From Lentisalinibacter sp035655155 (GTDB taxonomy: Bacteria; Pseudomonadota; Gammaproteobacteria; Steroidobacterales; Woeseiaceae): a DNA stretch of 48,995 bases. The first letter of the stretch is position 1. Every line of letters begins with the position of its first letter. A model generated the notes under the pieces. It searched no databases. It was not told the DNA's origin and saw only the letters and a program-made list of their open reading frames with translations. Where the stretch lies: NCBI GenBank assembly GCA_035655155.1, contig DASRVH010000041.1, forward strand, positions 1 to 48,995, in the 5' to 3' direction. This document shows, piece after piece, positions 33,917 through 42,354 of the stretch. The position numbers and the translations under genes were made by a program.

Positions 33917-34738
33917 ATGATTCGAAAAATCTCCCTCTTCTTGCTGACCCTGTCGGCTTCGGCGGCCGCGCTGGCGGAGTCGAAGATCAACATGCCCCAG
34001 GGCGTCACCGAGGTCAGTCGCGACATCTACGGCCTGCACATGCTCATCTTCCTGGTGTGCTGCGCCATCGCGGTGTTCGTGTTCGGCTGGATGATCATTG
34101 CGCTCGTGCTGCACCGCAAGTCCCGGGGCGTGGAGGCGGCGAAGTTTTCCCACTCCACGAAGGCGGAGATCATCTGGACCGTCATCCCCATCGGCATCCT
34201 GATCGGCATGGCGATCCCCTCGGCCGAGACGCTGGTGAAGATCGAGGACAGCCGCAATCCGGACATCACGGTGAAGGTCACCGGCTACCAGTGGAAATGG
34301 CATTACGAATATCTGGACGAGGGCGTGGAGTTCTACTCGAACCTGGCCCGCTCGAGCAACGACGCGCGGCGGCTCGGCTCCGGCATCGATCCGAACAGCG
34401 TGCCGAACTACCTCCTCGAGGTGGACAACCCCATGGTGGTGCCGGTCGGCGCCAAGGTCCGGGTGCTGATCACCTCCAACGACGTCATCCACGCGTGGTG
34501 GATGAAGGACTTCGGCATCAAGAAGGACGCGATCCCCGGCTTCATCAACGAAGCCTGGTTCCGGGCGGAGGAGCCCGGCGTGTACCGCGGCCAGTGCGCC
34601 GAACTCTGCGGCAAGGACCACGGCTTCATGCCGATCGTCGTGGAGGTGCTCGATCAGGCCGAGTACGAGGGCTGGGTAGCCGCCCGCCAGGAAGAGCAGG
34701 GCGTGAGCCCGAAGCTGGCCGCGGCGCCGGCCGAGTGA
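33917..34738 (+). CDS. coxB: Cytochrome c oxidase subunit II
   Basis: This is the periplasmic CuA-bearing subunit of aa3-type oxidase, 273 residues. A signal peptide (about 20 residues, ending ALAES) precedes two membrane helices (about residues 40-65 and 85-105) and the cupredoxin domain. CuA ligands are visible in VIHAWW and in CAELCGKDHGFM. There is no C-terminal haem c domain. The aromatic patch GYQWKWHYEY is present for electron entry. It begins the structural coxB-coxA-ctaG-coxC operon. Confidence 0.97.
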   Translation: MIRKISLFLLTLSASAAALAESKINMPQGVTEVSRDIYGLHMLIFLVCCAIAVFVFGWMIIALVLHRKSRGVEAAKFSHSTKAEIIWTVIPIGILIGMAIPSAETLVKIEDSRNPDITVKVTGYQWKWHYEYLDEGVEFYSNLARSSNDARRLGSGIDPNSVPNYLLEVDNPMVVPVGAKVRVLITSNDVIHAWWMKDFGIKKDAIPGFINEAWFRAEEPGVYRGQCAELCGKDHGFMPIVVEVLDQAEYEGWVAARQEEQGVSPKLAAAPAE

Positions 34739-34826
34739 CCGCGGCGACAGGCACCCGCAGCAGAACAGACAGGAACGAGCGCCGGGGCCCGAGCGGAGCC
34801 CCGGCAGGCAACCAGGAGCCATCCGT

Positions 34827-36413
34827 ATGAGCAGTGCAACCGACGCGCTACACCACGACGACCATCATCACGGCCCGGAGATGACCGGCATCCGGCGGTG
34901 GCTGTTCACCACGAACCACAAGGACATCGGCACGATGTACCTGGTGTTCAGTCTCCTCATGTTCTTCGTGGGCGGCGCGATGGCGCTGATCGTCCGGGCG
35001 GAGCTGGGCCAGCCGGGCCTGCAGTTCGTCAACCCGGACTTCTACAACCAGATGGTCACGATGCACGCGCTGATCATGATCTTCGGCGCGGTGATGCCGG
35101 CCTTCGTCGGCCTGGCCAACTGGATGATCCCCATGATGGTGGGCGCGCCGGACATGGCGCTGCCGCGCATGAACAACTGGTCGTTCTGGATCCTGCCGGC
35201 GGCCTTCACCATTCTGCTGGCCACGCTGTTCGTGCCGGGCGGCGCACCCGCCAGCGGCTGGACCATGTATCCGCCGCTGGTACTGCAGACCGGTGATGCC
35301 TTCCCGCTCCTGATCTTCTCCGTCCACCTGATGGGCATCTCCTCCATCATGGGCGCGATCAACATCATCGTGACCATCATGAACATGCGCGCGCCCGGCA
35401 TGACGCTGCTGAAGATGCCCATGTTCGTGTGGTCCTGGCTGATCACCGCATACCTACTGATCGCCGTGATGCCGGTGCTCGCCGGCGCGGTGACCATGCT
35501 GCTGACCGACCAGTTCTTCGGCACCAGCTTCTTCCGCGCGGCCGGCGGCGGCGACCCGGTGATGTTCCAGCACATCTTCTGGTTCTTCGGCCACCCCGAG
35601 GTCTACATCATGATTCTGCCGGCCTTCGGCATCATCTCGGAGATCATCCCGACGTTCTCCAGGAAGCCCCTGTTCGGCTACGACTCCATGGTGTACGCGA
35701 CGGCCAGCATCGCCTTCCTGTCGTTCATCGTCTGGGCACACCACATGTTCACGGTTGGCATGCCGCTCACGGGACAGCTGTTCTTCATGTTCTCCACCAT
35801 GCTGATCGCGGTGCCGACGGGCGTGAAGATCTTCAACTGGACGTCGACGATGTGGCGGGGCTCGATGACCTTCGAGACGCCCATGCTGTTCGCCATCGCG
35901 TTCCTGTTCCTGTTCACCATCGGCGGCTTCTCCGGCCTGATGCTCGCCATCGTGCCGGCGGACTTCCAGTACCACGACTCCTATTTCGTGGTGGCGCACT
36001 TCCACTACGTGCTGGTGCCTGGCGCCATCTTCGCCATCATGGCGGCCGCCTATTACTGGCTGCCGAAGTGGACCGGGCACATGTACAACGAGACGATGGG
36101 CAAGTGGCACTTCTGGCTCACCACCATCTTCGTGAACATGACCTTCTTCCCGATGCACTTCGTGGGCCTGGCCGGCATGCCGCGGCGCATCCCGGACTAC
36201 GCCACCCAGTTCGCCGATTTCAACCTGCTGGCGACGGTCGGTGCGTTCGGTTTCGGCCTGTCCCAGCTGCTGTTCGCCTGGATCGTCATCTCCTGCGTGC
36301 GCGGCGGCAAACCCGCCACGGCGGAAGTCTGGGATAATCCGAAGGGTCTGGAGTGGACGGTGCCCTCGCCGGCGCCGTATCACACCTTCGAGCAGGCACC
36401 GGAGGTCAAGTAG
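34827..36413 (+). CDS. coxA: Cytochrome c oxidase subunit I
   Basis: The 528-residue catalytic subunit has twelve predicted helices. It holds haem a, haem a3 and CuB. The A1-type motif GHPEVYIMILPAFG gives the D-channel Glu, CuB His and cross-linked Tyr, and WAHHMFT gives the His pair of CuB. VVAHFHYVL carries the haem ligands near the C-terminus. The N-terminus has a His/Asp-rich stretch (HHDDHHHG), which may bind metal. It is 88 bases after coxB. Confidence 0.98.
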   Translation: MSSATDALHHDDHHHGPEMTGIRRWLFTTNHKDIGTMYLVFSLLMFFVGGAMALIVRAELGQPGLQFVNPDFYNQMVTMHALIMIFGAVMPAFVGLANWMIPMMVGAPDMALPRMNNWSFWILPAAFTILLATLFVPGGAPASGWTMYPPLVLQTGDAFPLLIFSVHLMGISSIMGAINIIVTIMNMRAPGMTLLKMPMFVWSWLITAYLLIAVMPVLAGAVTMLLTDQFFGTSFFRAAGGGDPVMFQHIFWFFGHPEVYIMILPAFGIISEIIPTFSRKPLFGYDSMVYATASIAFLSFIVWAHHMFTVGMPLTGQLFFMFSTMLIAVPTGVKIFNWTSTMWRGSMTFETPMLFAIAFLFLFTIGGFSGLMLAIVPADFQYHDSYFVVAHFHYVLVPGAIFAIMAAAYYWLPKWTGHMYNETMGKWHFWLTTIFVNMTFFPMHFVGLAGMPRRIPDYATQFADFNLLATVGAFGFGLSQLLFAWIVISCVRGGKPATAEVWDNPKGLEWTVPSPAPYHTFEQAPEVK

Positions 36414-36419
36414 GCGCCC

Positions 36420-36548
36420 GTGAATGAGCGCACGCCGGAACAGCGCCGCAAGGCACTGCGAAACGCCATCATCCTGGCGGTCGTGGCCGTGGGGTTCTAC
36501 GCCGGCTTCATATTCGTCGAGTATCTGCGCAGCCAGGGAGGCAGCTAG
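36420..36548 (+). CDS. Small single-helix cytochrome oxidase assembly protein
   Basis: The 42-residue product begins at GTG 36420, six bases after the coxA stop, and ends TAG just before ctaG. A basic N-terminus (ERTPEQRRKALRNA) precedes one helix (IILAVVAVGFYAGFIFV) and a short tail. Small proteins with this TPEQRR-plus-helix pattern are found between coxA and ctaG in other proteobacteria and are annotated as oxidase small assembly proteins. Spacing on both sides is tight, so translation is likely coupled. The role is inferred from position. Confidence 0.75.
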   Translation: MNERTPEQRRKALRNAIILAVVAVGFYAGFIFVEYLRSQGGS

Positions 36549-36551
36549 GCC

Positions 36552-37103
36552 ATGACGGAAGACAGCGGCAAGCGCAACCACAGGGGGCTGTCCTGGCAGC
36601 TGCTGGTGATGACCGTGGCCATGTTCGGCTTCGGCTTCGCGCTGGTGCCGCTGTACGACGTGTTCTGCGAGATCACCGGCCTCGGCGGCCGCACGAACGC
36701 GGAAGCCGTGACGGTCACCGAGCAGCCCGACGAGAACCGCCTCATCACGGTGGAGTTCGTCGCCACGGTCAACCAGCGGGGGCCGTGGGAGTTCGAGCCC
36801 ACCGTCACGAAGATGCAGGTGCACCCGGGCAAGCTCTACGACACCGTTTTCTTCGCGAAGAATCTGCAGAATCACGGCACCGTCGGCCGCGCCGTTCCCA
36901 GCGTGTCGCCGCCGGTGGCCGCGCGGCACTTCACCAAGACGGAGTGCTTCTGCTTCACCAACCAGCCTTTCGAGGCTCAGCAGGGCAGGGACATGCCGGT
37001 GCGTTTCATCGTCGACCGGGCGCTGCCCGCCCATATCGACACGGTGACGCTTTCCTATACGCTGTTCGACACCGAACAGCAGGTGGCTGCGGCGGACGAC
37101 TGA
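36552..37103 (+). CDS. ctaG: Cytochrome c oxidase assembly protein CtaG/Cox11
   Basis: This copper chaperone delivers CuB to subunit I. The 183 residues start with a short cytoplasmic tail and one helix (SWQLLVMTVAMFGFGFALVPLYDVFCEITG). A periplasmic beta domain with the copper motif CFCF follows (TKTECFCFTNQ), then PVRFIVDRALP and LSYTLF. It starts three bases after the small gene's stop. Confidence 0.96.
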   Translation: MTEDSGKRNHRGLSWQLLVMTVAMFGFGFALVPLYDVFCEITGLGGRTNAEAVTVTEQPDENRLITVEFVATVNQRGPWEFEPTVTKMQVHPGKLYDTVFFAKNLQNHGTVGRAVPSVSPPVAARHFTKTECFCFTNQPFEAQQGRDMPVRFIVDRALPAHIDTVTLSYTLFDTEQQVAAADD

Positions 37104-37128
37104 GCGTCAACCGCAACCCGGCTCATAA

Positions 37129-37154
37129 CAAGACAGCCAGTCAAGACAGCGGGA
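37129..37154 (+). repeat. 13-bp duplication upstream of coxC
   Basis: CAAGACAGCCAGT is followed directly by CAAGACAGCGGGA, ending 7 bases before the coxC start. Confidence 0.55.
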
Positions 37155-37161
37155 CATCTCC

Positions 37162-38028
37162 ATGGCACAGACCAAAGACAGTTATTACGTACCCCACGGC
37201 AGCCACTGGCCCGTGGTGGGCTCCGTCGGCCTCTTTCTCCTCATGGTCGGGGTGTCGATGTGGCTGAACGGCTCCGGCATCGGCAGCTGGATCACGTTCG
37301 CGGGCATCGGCGTCATCGTCGTGATGCTGTTCGGCTGGTTCGGCGACGTCATCGACGAGAGCGAGGGCGGCGTCTACAACGCCCAGGTGGACAAGTCGTT
37401 CCGCATGGGGATGATGTGGTTCATCTTCTCGGAGGTGATGTTCTTCGCCGCCTTCTTCGGGGCGTTGTTCTACGCGCGTTCCTTCGTGCTGCCCTGGCTG
37501 GACGGCGAGGGCAACAACTTCTTCACCAACCTGCTGCTCTGGCCCGGGTTCGAGGACACGTGGCCCACCAACGGGCCTGCCGACATCGGCGGCGAGTTCC
37601 AGAAGATGGGCGCGCTGGGCCTGCCGCTGATCAATACCGCCATCCTGCTCACCTCGAGCGTGACCGTGACCATCGCGCATCACGCCATCCGCGAGGGCAA
37701 CCGGGGCATGACCGCCCTGTTTCTGGCGCTGACGTTCCTGCTCGGTTACGTGTTCGTCGGGCTGCAGGCCTACGAGTACCTGCACGCCTACCGGGATCTG
37801 AACCTGACGCTCGAGTCGGGCATCTACGGTTCGACGTTCTTCCTGCTCACGGGCTTCCACGGCATGCACGTCACCATCGGCGCGATCATGCTGACCGTGA
37901 TCTTCCTGCGGGTGATACGGGGTCACTTCACCGCCAAGCACCACTTCGCCTTCGAGGCGACCGCGTGGTACTGGCATTTCGTGGACGTGGTCTGGCTGGG
38001 CCTCTACATCTTCGTCTATTGGTTATAG
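37162..38028 (+). CDS. coxC: Cytochrome c oxidase subunit III
   Basis: The 288-residue, seven-helix subunit stabilises the oxidase core. Visible are the N-terminal YYVPHGSHWPVVGS, MWFIFSEVMFFAAFFGALFYAR, QAYEYLHAY, FHGMHVTIG and the C-terminal WYWHFVDVVWLGLYIFVYWL. It ends before a strong GC hairpin, and the next gene is convergent. Confidence 0.97.
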   Translation: MAQTKDSYYVPHGSHWPVVGSVGLFLLMVGVSMWLNGSGIGSWITFAGIGVIVVMLFGWFGDVIDESEGGVYNAQVDKSFRMGMMWFIFSEVMFFAAFFGALFYARSFVLPWLDGEGNNFFTNLLLWPGFEDTWPTNGPADIGGEFQKMGALGLPLINTAILLTSSVTVTIAHHAIREGNRGMTALFLALTFLLGYVFVGLQAYEYLHAYRDLNLTLESGIYGSTFFLLTGFHGMHVTIGAIMLTVIFLRVIRGHFTAKHHFAFEATAWYWHFVDVVWLGLYIFVYWL

Positions 38029-38040
38029 CCGGGGCGGGCC

Positions 38041-38066
38041 GGCGGCCGTGGCCGGCAACGGCCGCC
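38041..38066 (+). terminator. Strong hairpin after coxC
   Basis: Nine-bp perfect arms GGCGGCCGT and ACGGCCGCC enclose an 8-base loop, beginning 12 bases after the coxC stop. There is no T-run, so this may work with Rho or act as an RNA 3' stabiliser. Confidence 0.5.
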
Positions 38067-38086
38067 GCCGGTCGGCCGCGGTCAGG

Positions 38087-38122
38087 CGATCTCGCAATCA
38101 GGGACGATCTCGCAATCAGGCG
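38087..38122 (-). repeat. 18-bp duplication over the DUF2909 stop codon
   Basis: CGATCTCGCAATCAGG occurs at 38087 and again at 38105 (18-base period). The stop of the convergent DUF2909 gene lies in the second copy. Confidence 0.8.
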
Positions 38123-38310
38123 TTCGGCGCGATCCAGCCGTTGAGCCCGGCGACGATGAGGAAGATGAACAGGGCCACGGACAGGCCGATGCGCCAGGTG
38201 AGCGCCTTCGCGAGACGGCCGGAGCCGTCCTTGTCGCTGACCAGGTAGAAGAGCCCGGATCCCAGGCTCGCAATGATCCCGCCGAGGATCAGGATGACGA
38301 GGAGTTTCAT
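38116..38310 (-). CDS. DUF2909 twin-helix membrane protein
   Basis: The 64-residue protein has two membrane helices (LLVILILGGIIASLGSGLFYLV and LSVALFIFLIVAGLNGWI) joined by a short charged loop (SDKDGSGRLAKALTWR). It matches the DUF2909 (twin transmembrane) family, which is often placed between coxC and SURF1 on the opposite strand in gammaproteobacteria. Its function is not known; a role in oxidase assembly is inferred from location only. Confidence 0.85.
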   Translation of the reverse strand: MKLLVILILGGIIASLGSGLFYLVSDKDGSGRLAKALTWRIGLSVALFIFLIVAGLNGWIAPNA

Positions 38311-38438
38311 AGCTTCATTATGTGGGCTGTCGCCGGACCCTCAAGTATAACGGTCCGGCCGCGAGGCCGCCTGCCGGTCAGGCAATGTCGAGGAACGGGG
38401 CGGAACGCCGGAGGAGCGGGCGTGTCCATGGACAGGCG

Positions 38439-39182
38439 ATGAGCGACGTCGATGACACACGCAGGCAATTCCGGCCGGCTCTGGTGCCCACCCTGCTGAC
38501 GGTGGCGCTGATGCCGTTGCTGATCGGACTCGGCGTCTGGCAGCTCTCGCGCTACGAATACAAGACGGGACTGGAGCAGGCTTATGCGGCCTCCGGCGAC
38601 GAGCCTGCGCCCGCCGACGCGGTGACCGGAGACGACCGGGACCGCTTCCGGCCGGTGACCGCGCGCGGCCGTTACGACAGCGAGCGCCAGTTCCTGATCG
38701 ACAACATGGTGAGCCGGGGCCGCAACGGATTCTTCGTGATCACGCCGTTGCGGCTCGAGAGCGGCGGGCTGCTGCTGGTGAACCGGGGCTGGATCGCCCA
38801 GGACGCGCGCCGCCGGCCGGTGGCCGACATAGCGGTCGGCGAGGAGAGGCGCCGGCTGGAGGGCCGGGTCGGGCGTCTGCCGGTCGCGGGCCTCGACCTC
38901 GGCGGCGGCGACGGTGGCGCCGGTGGCTGGCCGTCGCTGCGGCAGTTCCCGGACATCGCCGAGCTGTCCGCGGCGCTGGCGGAACCGGTGGCGCCCTGGG
39001 TGCTGCTGCTCTCGCCGGAGGCCGCCGACGGATTCCGGCGGGACTGGGAGCCGGGCGGAATGCCTGCGTCCCGGCACCTCGGTTACGCGGTGCAGTGGTT
39101 CGCGCTGGCAACGGCGCTGGCGATCATCTACGTGGTGGTCAACGTCAGGCGGCGGCCGCGGGCCGCGAGCGACAACGAGTAG
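38439..39182 (+). CDS. SURF1 family cytochrome oxidase assembly protein
   Basis: The product is 247 residues from ATG 38439. SURF1 proteins assist haem a insertion into subunit I. There is one helix at each end: LLTVALMPLLIGLGVWQLSRYEYK near the N-terminus and YAVQWFALATALAIIYVVV at the C-terminus. The signature LLLVNRGWI is in the periplasmic domain. A Gly-rich insert (LGGGDGGAGG) is unusual. Upstream in-frame ATGs extend into non-conserved sequence. Confidence 0.92.
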   Translation: MSDVDDTRRQFRPALVPTLLTVALMPLLIGLGVWQLSRYEYKTGLEQAYAASGDEPAPADAVTGDDRDRFRPVTARGRYDSERQFLIDNMVSRGRNGFFVITPLRLESGGLLLVNRGWIAQDARRRPVADIAVGEERRRLEGRVGRLPVAGLDLGGGDGGAGGWPSLRQFPDIAELSAALAEPVAPWVLLLSPEAADGFRRDWEPGGMPASRHLGYAVQWFALATALAIIYVVVNVRRRPRAASDNE

Positions 39183-39200
39183 CCGGGCCCGTCGGCCCGG
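39183..39200 (+). terminator. Hairpin after SURF1
   Basis: CCGGGCC and GGCCCGG arms enclose a 4-base loop directly after the stop codon. There is no T-tract; it could reduce rather than end transcription into the next gene. Confidence 0.35.
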
Positions 39201-39216
39201 TCGAGACGACGGACAA

Positions 39217-39244
39217 ATGAACGATCAGACATGAACGATCAGAA
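39217..39244 (+). repeat. 14-bp duplication of a start-codon region
   Basis: ATGAACGATCAGAC (39217-39230) is followed by ATGAACGATCAGAA (39231-39244). The first copy reads Met-Asn-Asp-Gln-Thr-stop, and its TGA overlaps the second ATG. Confidence 0.85.
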
Positions 39245-39815
39245 AGAGCGACGGCGCGGCCGCCTGCAATTCCTCCTGCTGGCGGTGATCTTCCTGGGGC
39301 CGCTGGCCCTGGCCATGTACCTGTACTACGGCGTCGAGGACTGGAGTCCTCCGGGCCGGACCAACCATGGCACGCTGATCGAGCCGGTGGTGGTGCTGCC
39401 GGAGGTGCCCATCGAGACGCTGTCCGGCGAGAGCATCCCGCCGGACGCCTGGCGCCATCACTGGACCATGCTGTACGTGAACCCGGAGCCCTGCGACGAG
39501 ACGTGCCGCCAGGAGATCATCAAGATCCGGCAGATCCGGCTGGCGCTGGGCGCGGAGGCCGACCGGGTGGAGCGGCTCTACCTCGCCGGTGAAGAGCCGC
39601 CCGCGCCAGACTGGCTGGAGCGCACCCAGACCGGCCTGGTCAGCGCGGCGCTGGACGACAACCCGGCGCTGGCCGAAGCGCTGCCGTCGCGGCGTGCGGC
39701 AATCTACTTCATCGACCCGCTCGGCAACCTGATGATGCGCTTCCCCGCCGATGCGGACCCGGAAGACATCAAGGACGACCTGAAGAAGCTGCTGAAGATA
39801 TCGCGGATCGGATGA
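39231..39815 (+). CDS. Membrane-anchored CX3C (SCO-like) oxidase assembly protein
   Basis: The 194-residue protein has one N-terminal helix (LQFLLLAVIFLGPLALAMYLYYG) and a periplasmic thioredoxin-like domain. The motif PEPCDETCRQ holds a CX3C pair like the copper-binding pair of SCO proteins, after a core strand WTMLYVNPE. Near the C-terminus, AAIYFIDPLGNLMMRF resembles the SCO strand that follows the copper-ligand histidine, but the DHS-type histidine is absent. It lies between SURF1 and ctaA, where Pseudomonas also has an unnamed gene. Copper delivery or thiol reduction is inferred. Confidence 0.7.
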   Translation: MNDQKERRRGRLQFLLLAVIFLGPLALAMYLYYGVEDWSPPGRTNHGTLIEPVVVLPEVPIETLSGESIPPDAWRHHWTMLYVNPEPCDETCRQEIIKIRQIRLALGAEADRVERLYLAGEEPPAPDWLERTQTGLVSAALDDNPALAEALPSRRAAIYFIDPLGNLMMRFPADADPEDIKDDLKKLLKISRIG

Positions 39816-39847
39816 ACCCCGGACTACAGGATCACAGGGACAGGACC

Positions 39848-40861
39848 ATGAACAGAGCGGCAAGAACCTACCGCGTGCTCGTGCCGGCGGCGACCGTGCT
39901 GACCCTCTGCGTGGTCGTGCTCGGCGCCTGGGTGCGCCTCACCGACGCCGGCCTCGGCTGCCCGGACTGGCCCGGCTGCTACGGCACGCTGACCGTGCCG
40001 AAGACCGCCGAGCAGCTAGACTTCGCCGCCGGCGCCTTCCCGGAGCGCCCGGTGGACCACGGCAAAGCCTGGCGGGAGATGATCCACCGCTACTTCGCCG
40101 GCGCGCTCGGCCTGATGATATTCGCCATCGCCGCGGCCGCCTGGGCCAACCGTCGGGACCCGGCGCAGCCGGTGCGCCTGCCCCTCGCGCTGGCCGGCGT
40201 CATCGTCGCCCAGGCGCTGCTGGGCATGTGGACCGTGACGCTGCTGCTGAAGCCGTTCATCGTGACGCTGCACCTGCTGGGCGGCCTGACCACGCTGGGC
40301 CTGTTGTTCTGGCTGACGCTGGGCGTGTTCAGAGCGGGGCCGGCCGGAGCGATGACGCGCGTGCCGCGCCGGCTGCGCACGCTGGCGCTGGCCGGGCTCG
40401 TGCTGCTCGGTGTGCAGATCACGCTCGGCGGCTGGACCAGCACCAACTACGCTGCCCTGGCCTGCCCGGACTTCCCCACCTGCCAGACCCAGTGGTGGCC
40501 GGAGATGGACTTCGCCGAGGGCTTCCGGCCCTGGCACGGCCTCGGCATCGACTACGAGGGCGGCATCCTGGACAGCCCGGCCCGCACCGCCATCCATTAT
40601 GTCCACCGCATCGGCGCTCTCGTAGTCACGGTGGTGCTCGGCGGCCTTGCGGTGGCGGCGCTGGGCGGCGGCCGGCCCCCGGCCTTGCGCCGGGCCGGGG
40701 CCTTCCTGCTGGGAGCGCTGGCAGTGCAGCTGGCGATCGGTATAGGTATCATTCACTATTCACTGCCGCTCTCACTTGCGACTGCCCACAACGCCGGCGC
40801 CGCGCTCCTGCTGCTGGCGCTGCTCAACTACTACCATCTGGTCCGGCATGCCGAACACTGA
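39848..40861 (+). CDS. ctaA: Haem A synthase
   Basis: The enzyme oxidises the C8 methyl of haem O to a formyl group, making haem A for the aa3 oxidase. The product is 337 residues from ATG 39848 (AGGG/AGGA upstream); ATG 39812, overlapping the previous stop, is an alternative. There are eight helices in two four-helix halves. Haem-ligand histidines lie in MIHRYFAGALGL, TLHLLGGLTTLGL and IHYVHRIGALV. The periplasmic Cys loop RLTDAGLGCPDWPGCYG is present, with a second Cys pair in ALACPDFPTCQ. Confidence 0.94.
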   Translation: MNRAARTYRVLVPAATVLTLCVVVLGAWVRLTDAGLGCPDWPGCYGTLTVPKTAEQLDFAAGAFPERPVDHGKAWREMIHRYFAGALGLMIFAIAAAAWANRRDPAQPVRLPLALAGVIVAQALLGMWTVTLLLKPFIVTLHLLGGLTTLGLLFWLTLGVFRAGPAGAMTRVPRRLRTLALAGLVLLGVQITLGGWTSTNYAALACPDFPTCQTQWWPEMDFAEGFRPWHGLGIDYEGGILDSPARTAIHYVHRIGALVVTVVLGGLAVAALGGGRPPALRRAGAFLLGALAVQLAIGIGIIHYSLPLSLATAHNAGAALLLLALLNYYHLVRHAEH

Positions 40862-41747
40862 CGCACAGACTCTCGAGAGAAGCCGCCCCGTCAACTGGCG
40901 GGACTACTACGAGCTCACCAAGCCCCGCGTGGTGGCGCTGATCGTGTTCACTGCCATCGTCGGCATGTTCCTGGCCGTGCCGGGACTGCCGGACCCGGTC
41001 GCCCTCGTCCTCGGCACGCTCGGCATCGGCCTGGCCTCAGCCGGCGCCGCCGCGGTCAACCAGATCCTGGATGCGCGCTTCGATGCGATCATGGCCCGCA
41101 CCCAGCACCGGCCGCTGCCCACCGGCACGGTCTCCGAGCCCCAGGCGTTCGCTTTCGCCGGCTCGCTGTCGGCGGTTTCCATGCTCATCCTGTGGTTCGG
41201 GGTGAATCCCCTGACCGCGGTGCTGACCTTCTGCTCGCTGATCGGCTATGCCGTCATCTACACGGTGTTCCTGAAGCATGCCACCCCCCAGAACATCGTC
41301 ATCGGCGGTGCCGCGGGCGCCGCGCCACCGGTGCTGGGCTGGACGGCCATCACCGGCGAGGTGCACGCTCACGCACTGATCCTGTTCCTGATCATCTTCG
41401 TGTGGACGCCGCCCCATTTCTGGGCGCTGGCCATCGCCCGCAAGGACGAATACGCGAAAGTCGGCATCCCGATGCTGCCGGTCTCCTACGGCGAGCAGTT
41501 CACCCGGCTCTACGTGCTGCTCTATACCATCCTGCTCGTGATGGTCACGCTGCTGCCCTGGCTCACGGGCATGAGCGGGCCGCTCTATCTCGCCAGCGCG
41601 CTCGTGCTGGGCGGCGTTTTTCTCTGGTATGCGTGGCGCATGAAGGTCAGCGACGACCCGTCGCTGCCGATGCGAACCTTCTCCTGGTCCATCACCTATC
41701 TCATGGCGCTGTTCACGGCGCTGCTGGTCGACCACTACCTCTTCTGA
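40848..41747 (+). CDS. ctaB: Protohaem IX farnesyltransferase (haem O synthase)
   Basis: This UbiA-superfamily membrane enzyme farnesylates haem B to haem O, the substrate of CtaA. The product is 299 residues from ATG 40848, overlapping the ctaA end by 14 bases. Motifs: YYELTKPRVVALIVFTA, NQILDARFDAIMARTQHRPLPTG (first Asp-rich region), IGGAAGAAPPVLGWTA and WTPPHFWALAIARKDEYAKVGIPMLP. About nine helices. Confidence 0.96.
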   Translation: MPNTDAQTLERSRPVNWRDYYELTKPRVVALIVFTAIVGMFLAVPGLPDPVALVLGTLGIGLASAGAAAVNQILDARFDAIMARTQHRPLPTGTVSEPQAFAFAGSLSAVSMLILWFGVNPLTAVLTFCSLIGYAVIYTVFLKHATPQNIVIGGAAGAAPPVLGWTAITGEVHAHALILFLIIFVWTPPHFWALAIARKDEYAKVGIPMLPVSYGEQFTRLYVLLYTILLVMVTLLPWLTGMSGPLYLASALVLGGVFLWYAWRMKVSDDPSLPMRTFSWSITYLMALFTALLVDHYLF

Positions 41748-41772
41748 TTCTCCATCCGTTATCCTCGGCGGC

Positions 41773-42354
41773 ATGGCCGGGAACAGAGACAGCGCCAGAC
41801 TGGAGCCCGACGAGGTCGTCAGCGCGGTCTATTATCCGAGCAAGAGGCGCCTCGTCATCGCCACCGTCTCGGGCAGCATCGCCGGGCTGATCGTCGGCAT
41901 CGGCGCGGCGCTGCTGCTGACCGGGAACGGCGCCGGCGGGCTCATCACGGCGGCCGCCTCCGCCCTGCTGGGCGCCGGCATCTCCCTGTTCGGTTCGGCC
42001 AGCAAAGCCCGGTTGCGCTTCGGCACCGACTGGGTGGAGGGGCCCGTGGAGGGCGGTGTCGGCTACGTCCTGCTGTGGCGGGACGACATCGCCGGGCTCG
42101 AGATCGTGGACCAGGACAAGCTACGCCTGAAGCGTCGGGACGGCGAGGGGCTGCTGGTCGACCTGGACCATTACGAGTTCATGGATCAGCAGATGATCCG
42201 GATGCGGGTTACCTCGCTTGCCGGCGGGCCCACGTCCACGCCGCCGGAGACGCTGGTGCAGGAATCCAGGCGGCATCGGCTCGGGTTCCGGCGCACGGAC
42301 GACCGACACCGGGAAGACCGGGACTCGCCGACGGACTCCGACCGCACGACATGA
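41773..42354 (+). CDS. Hypothetical two-helix membrane protein
   Basis: The 193-residue protein is not recognised as a named family. A short N-terminus precedes two Gly/Ala-rich helices (about residues 27-50 and 54-76), as in a hairpin anchor. A cytoplasmic domain follows with LRFGTDWVEGPVEGGVGYVLLWRDDIAGLEIVD, which resembles a membrane PH-like strand pattern, and a very basic and acidic C-terminal tail. It is the first of four genes coupled by 4-base overlaps (stop overlaps csaA ATGA) and starts 26 bases after ctaB. Confidence 0.55.
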   Translation: MAGNRDSARLEPDEVVSAVYYPSKRRLVIATVSGSIAGLIVGIGAALLLTGNGAGGLITAAASALLGAGISLFGSASKARLRFGTDWVEGPVEGGVGYVLLWRDDIAGLEIVDQDKLRLKRRDGEGLLVDLDHYEFMDQQMIRMRVTSLAGGPTSTPPETLVQESRRHRLGFRRTDDRHREDRDSPTDSDRTT

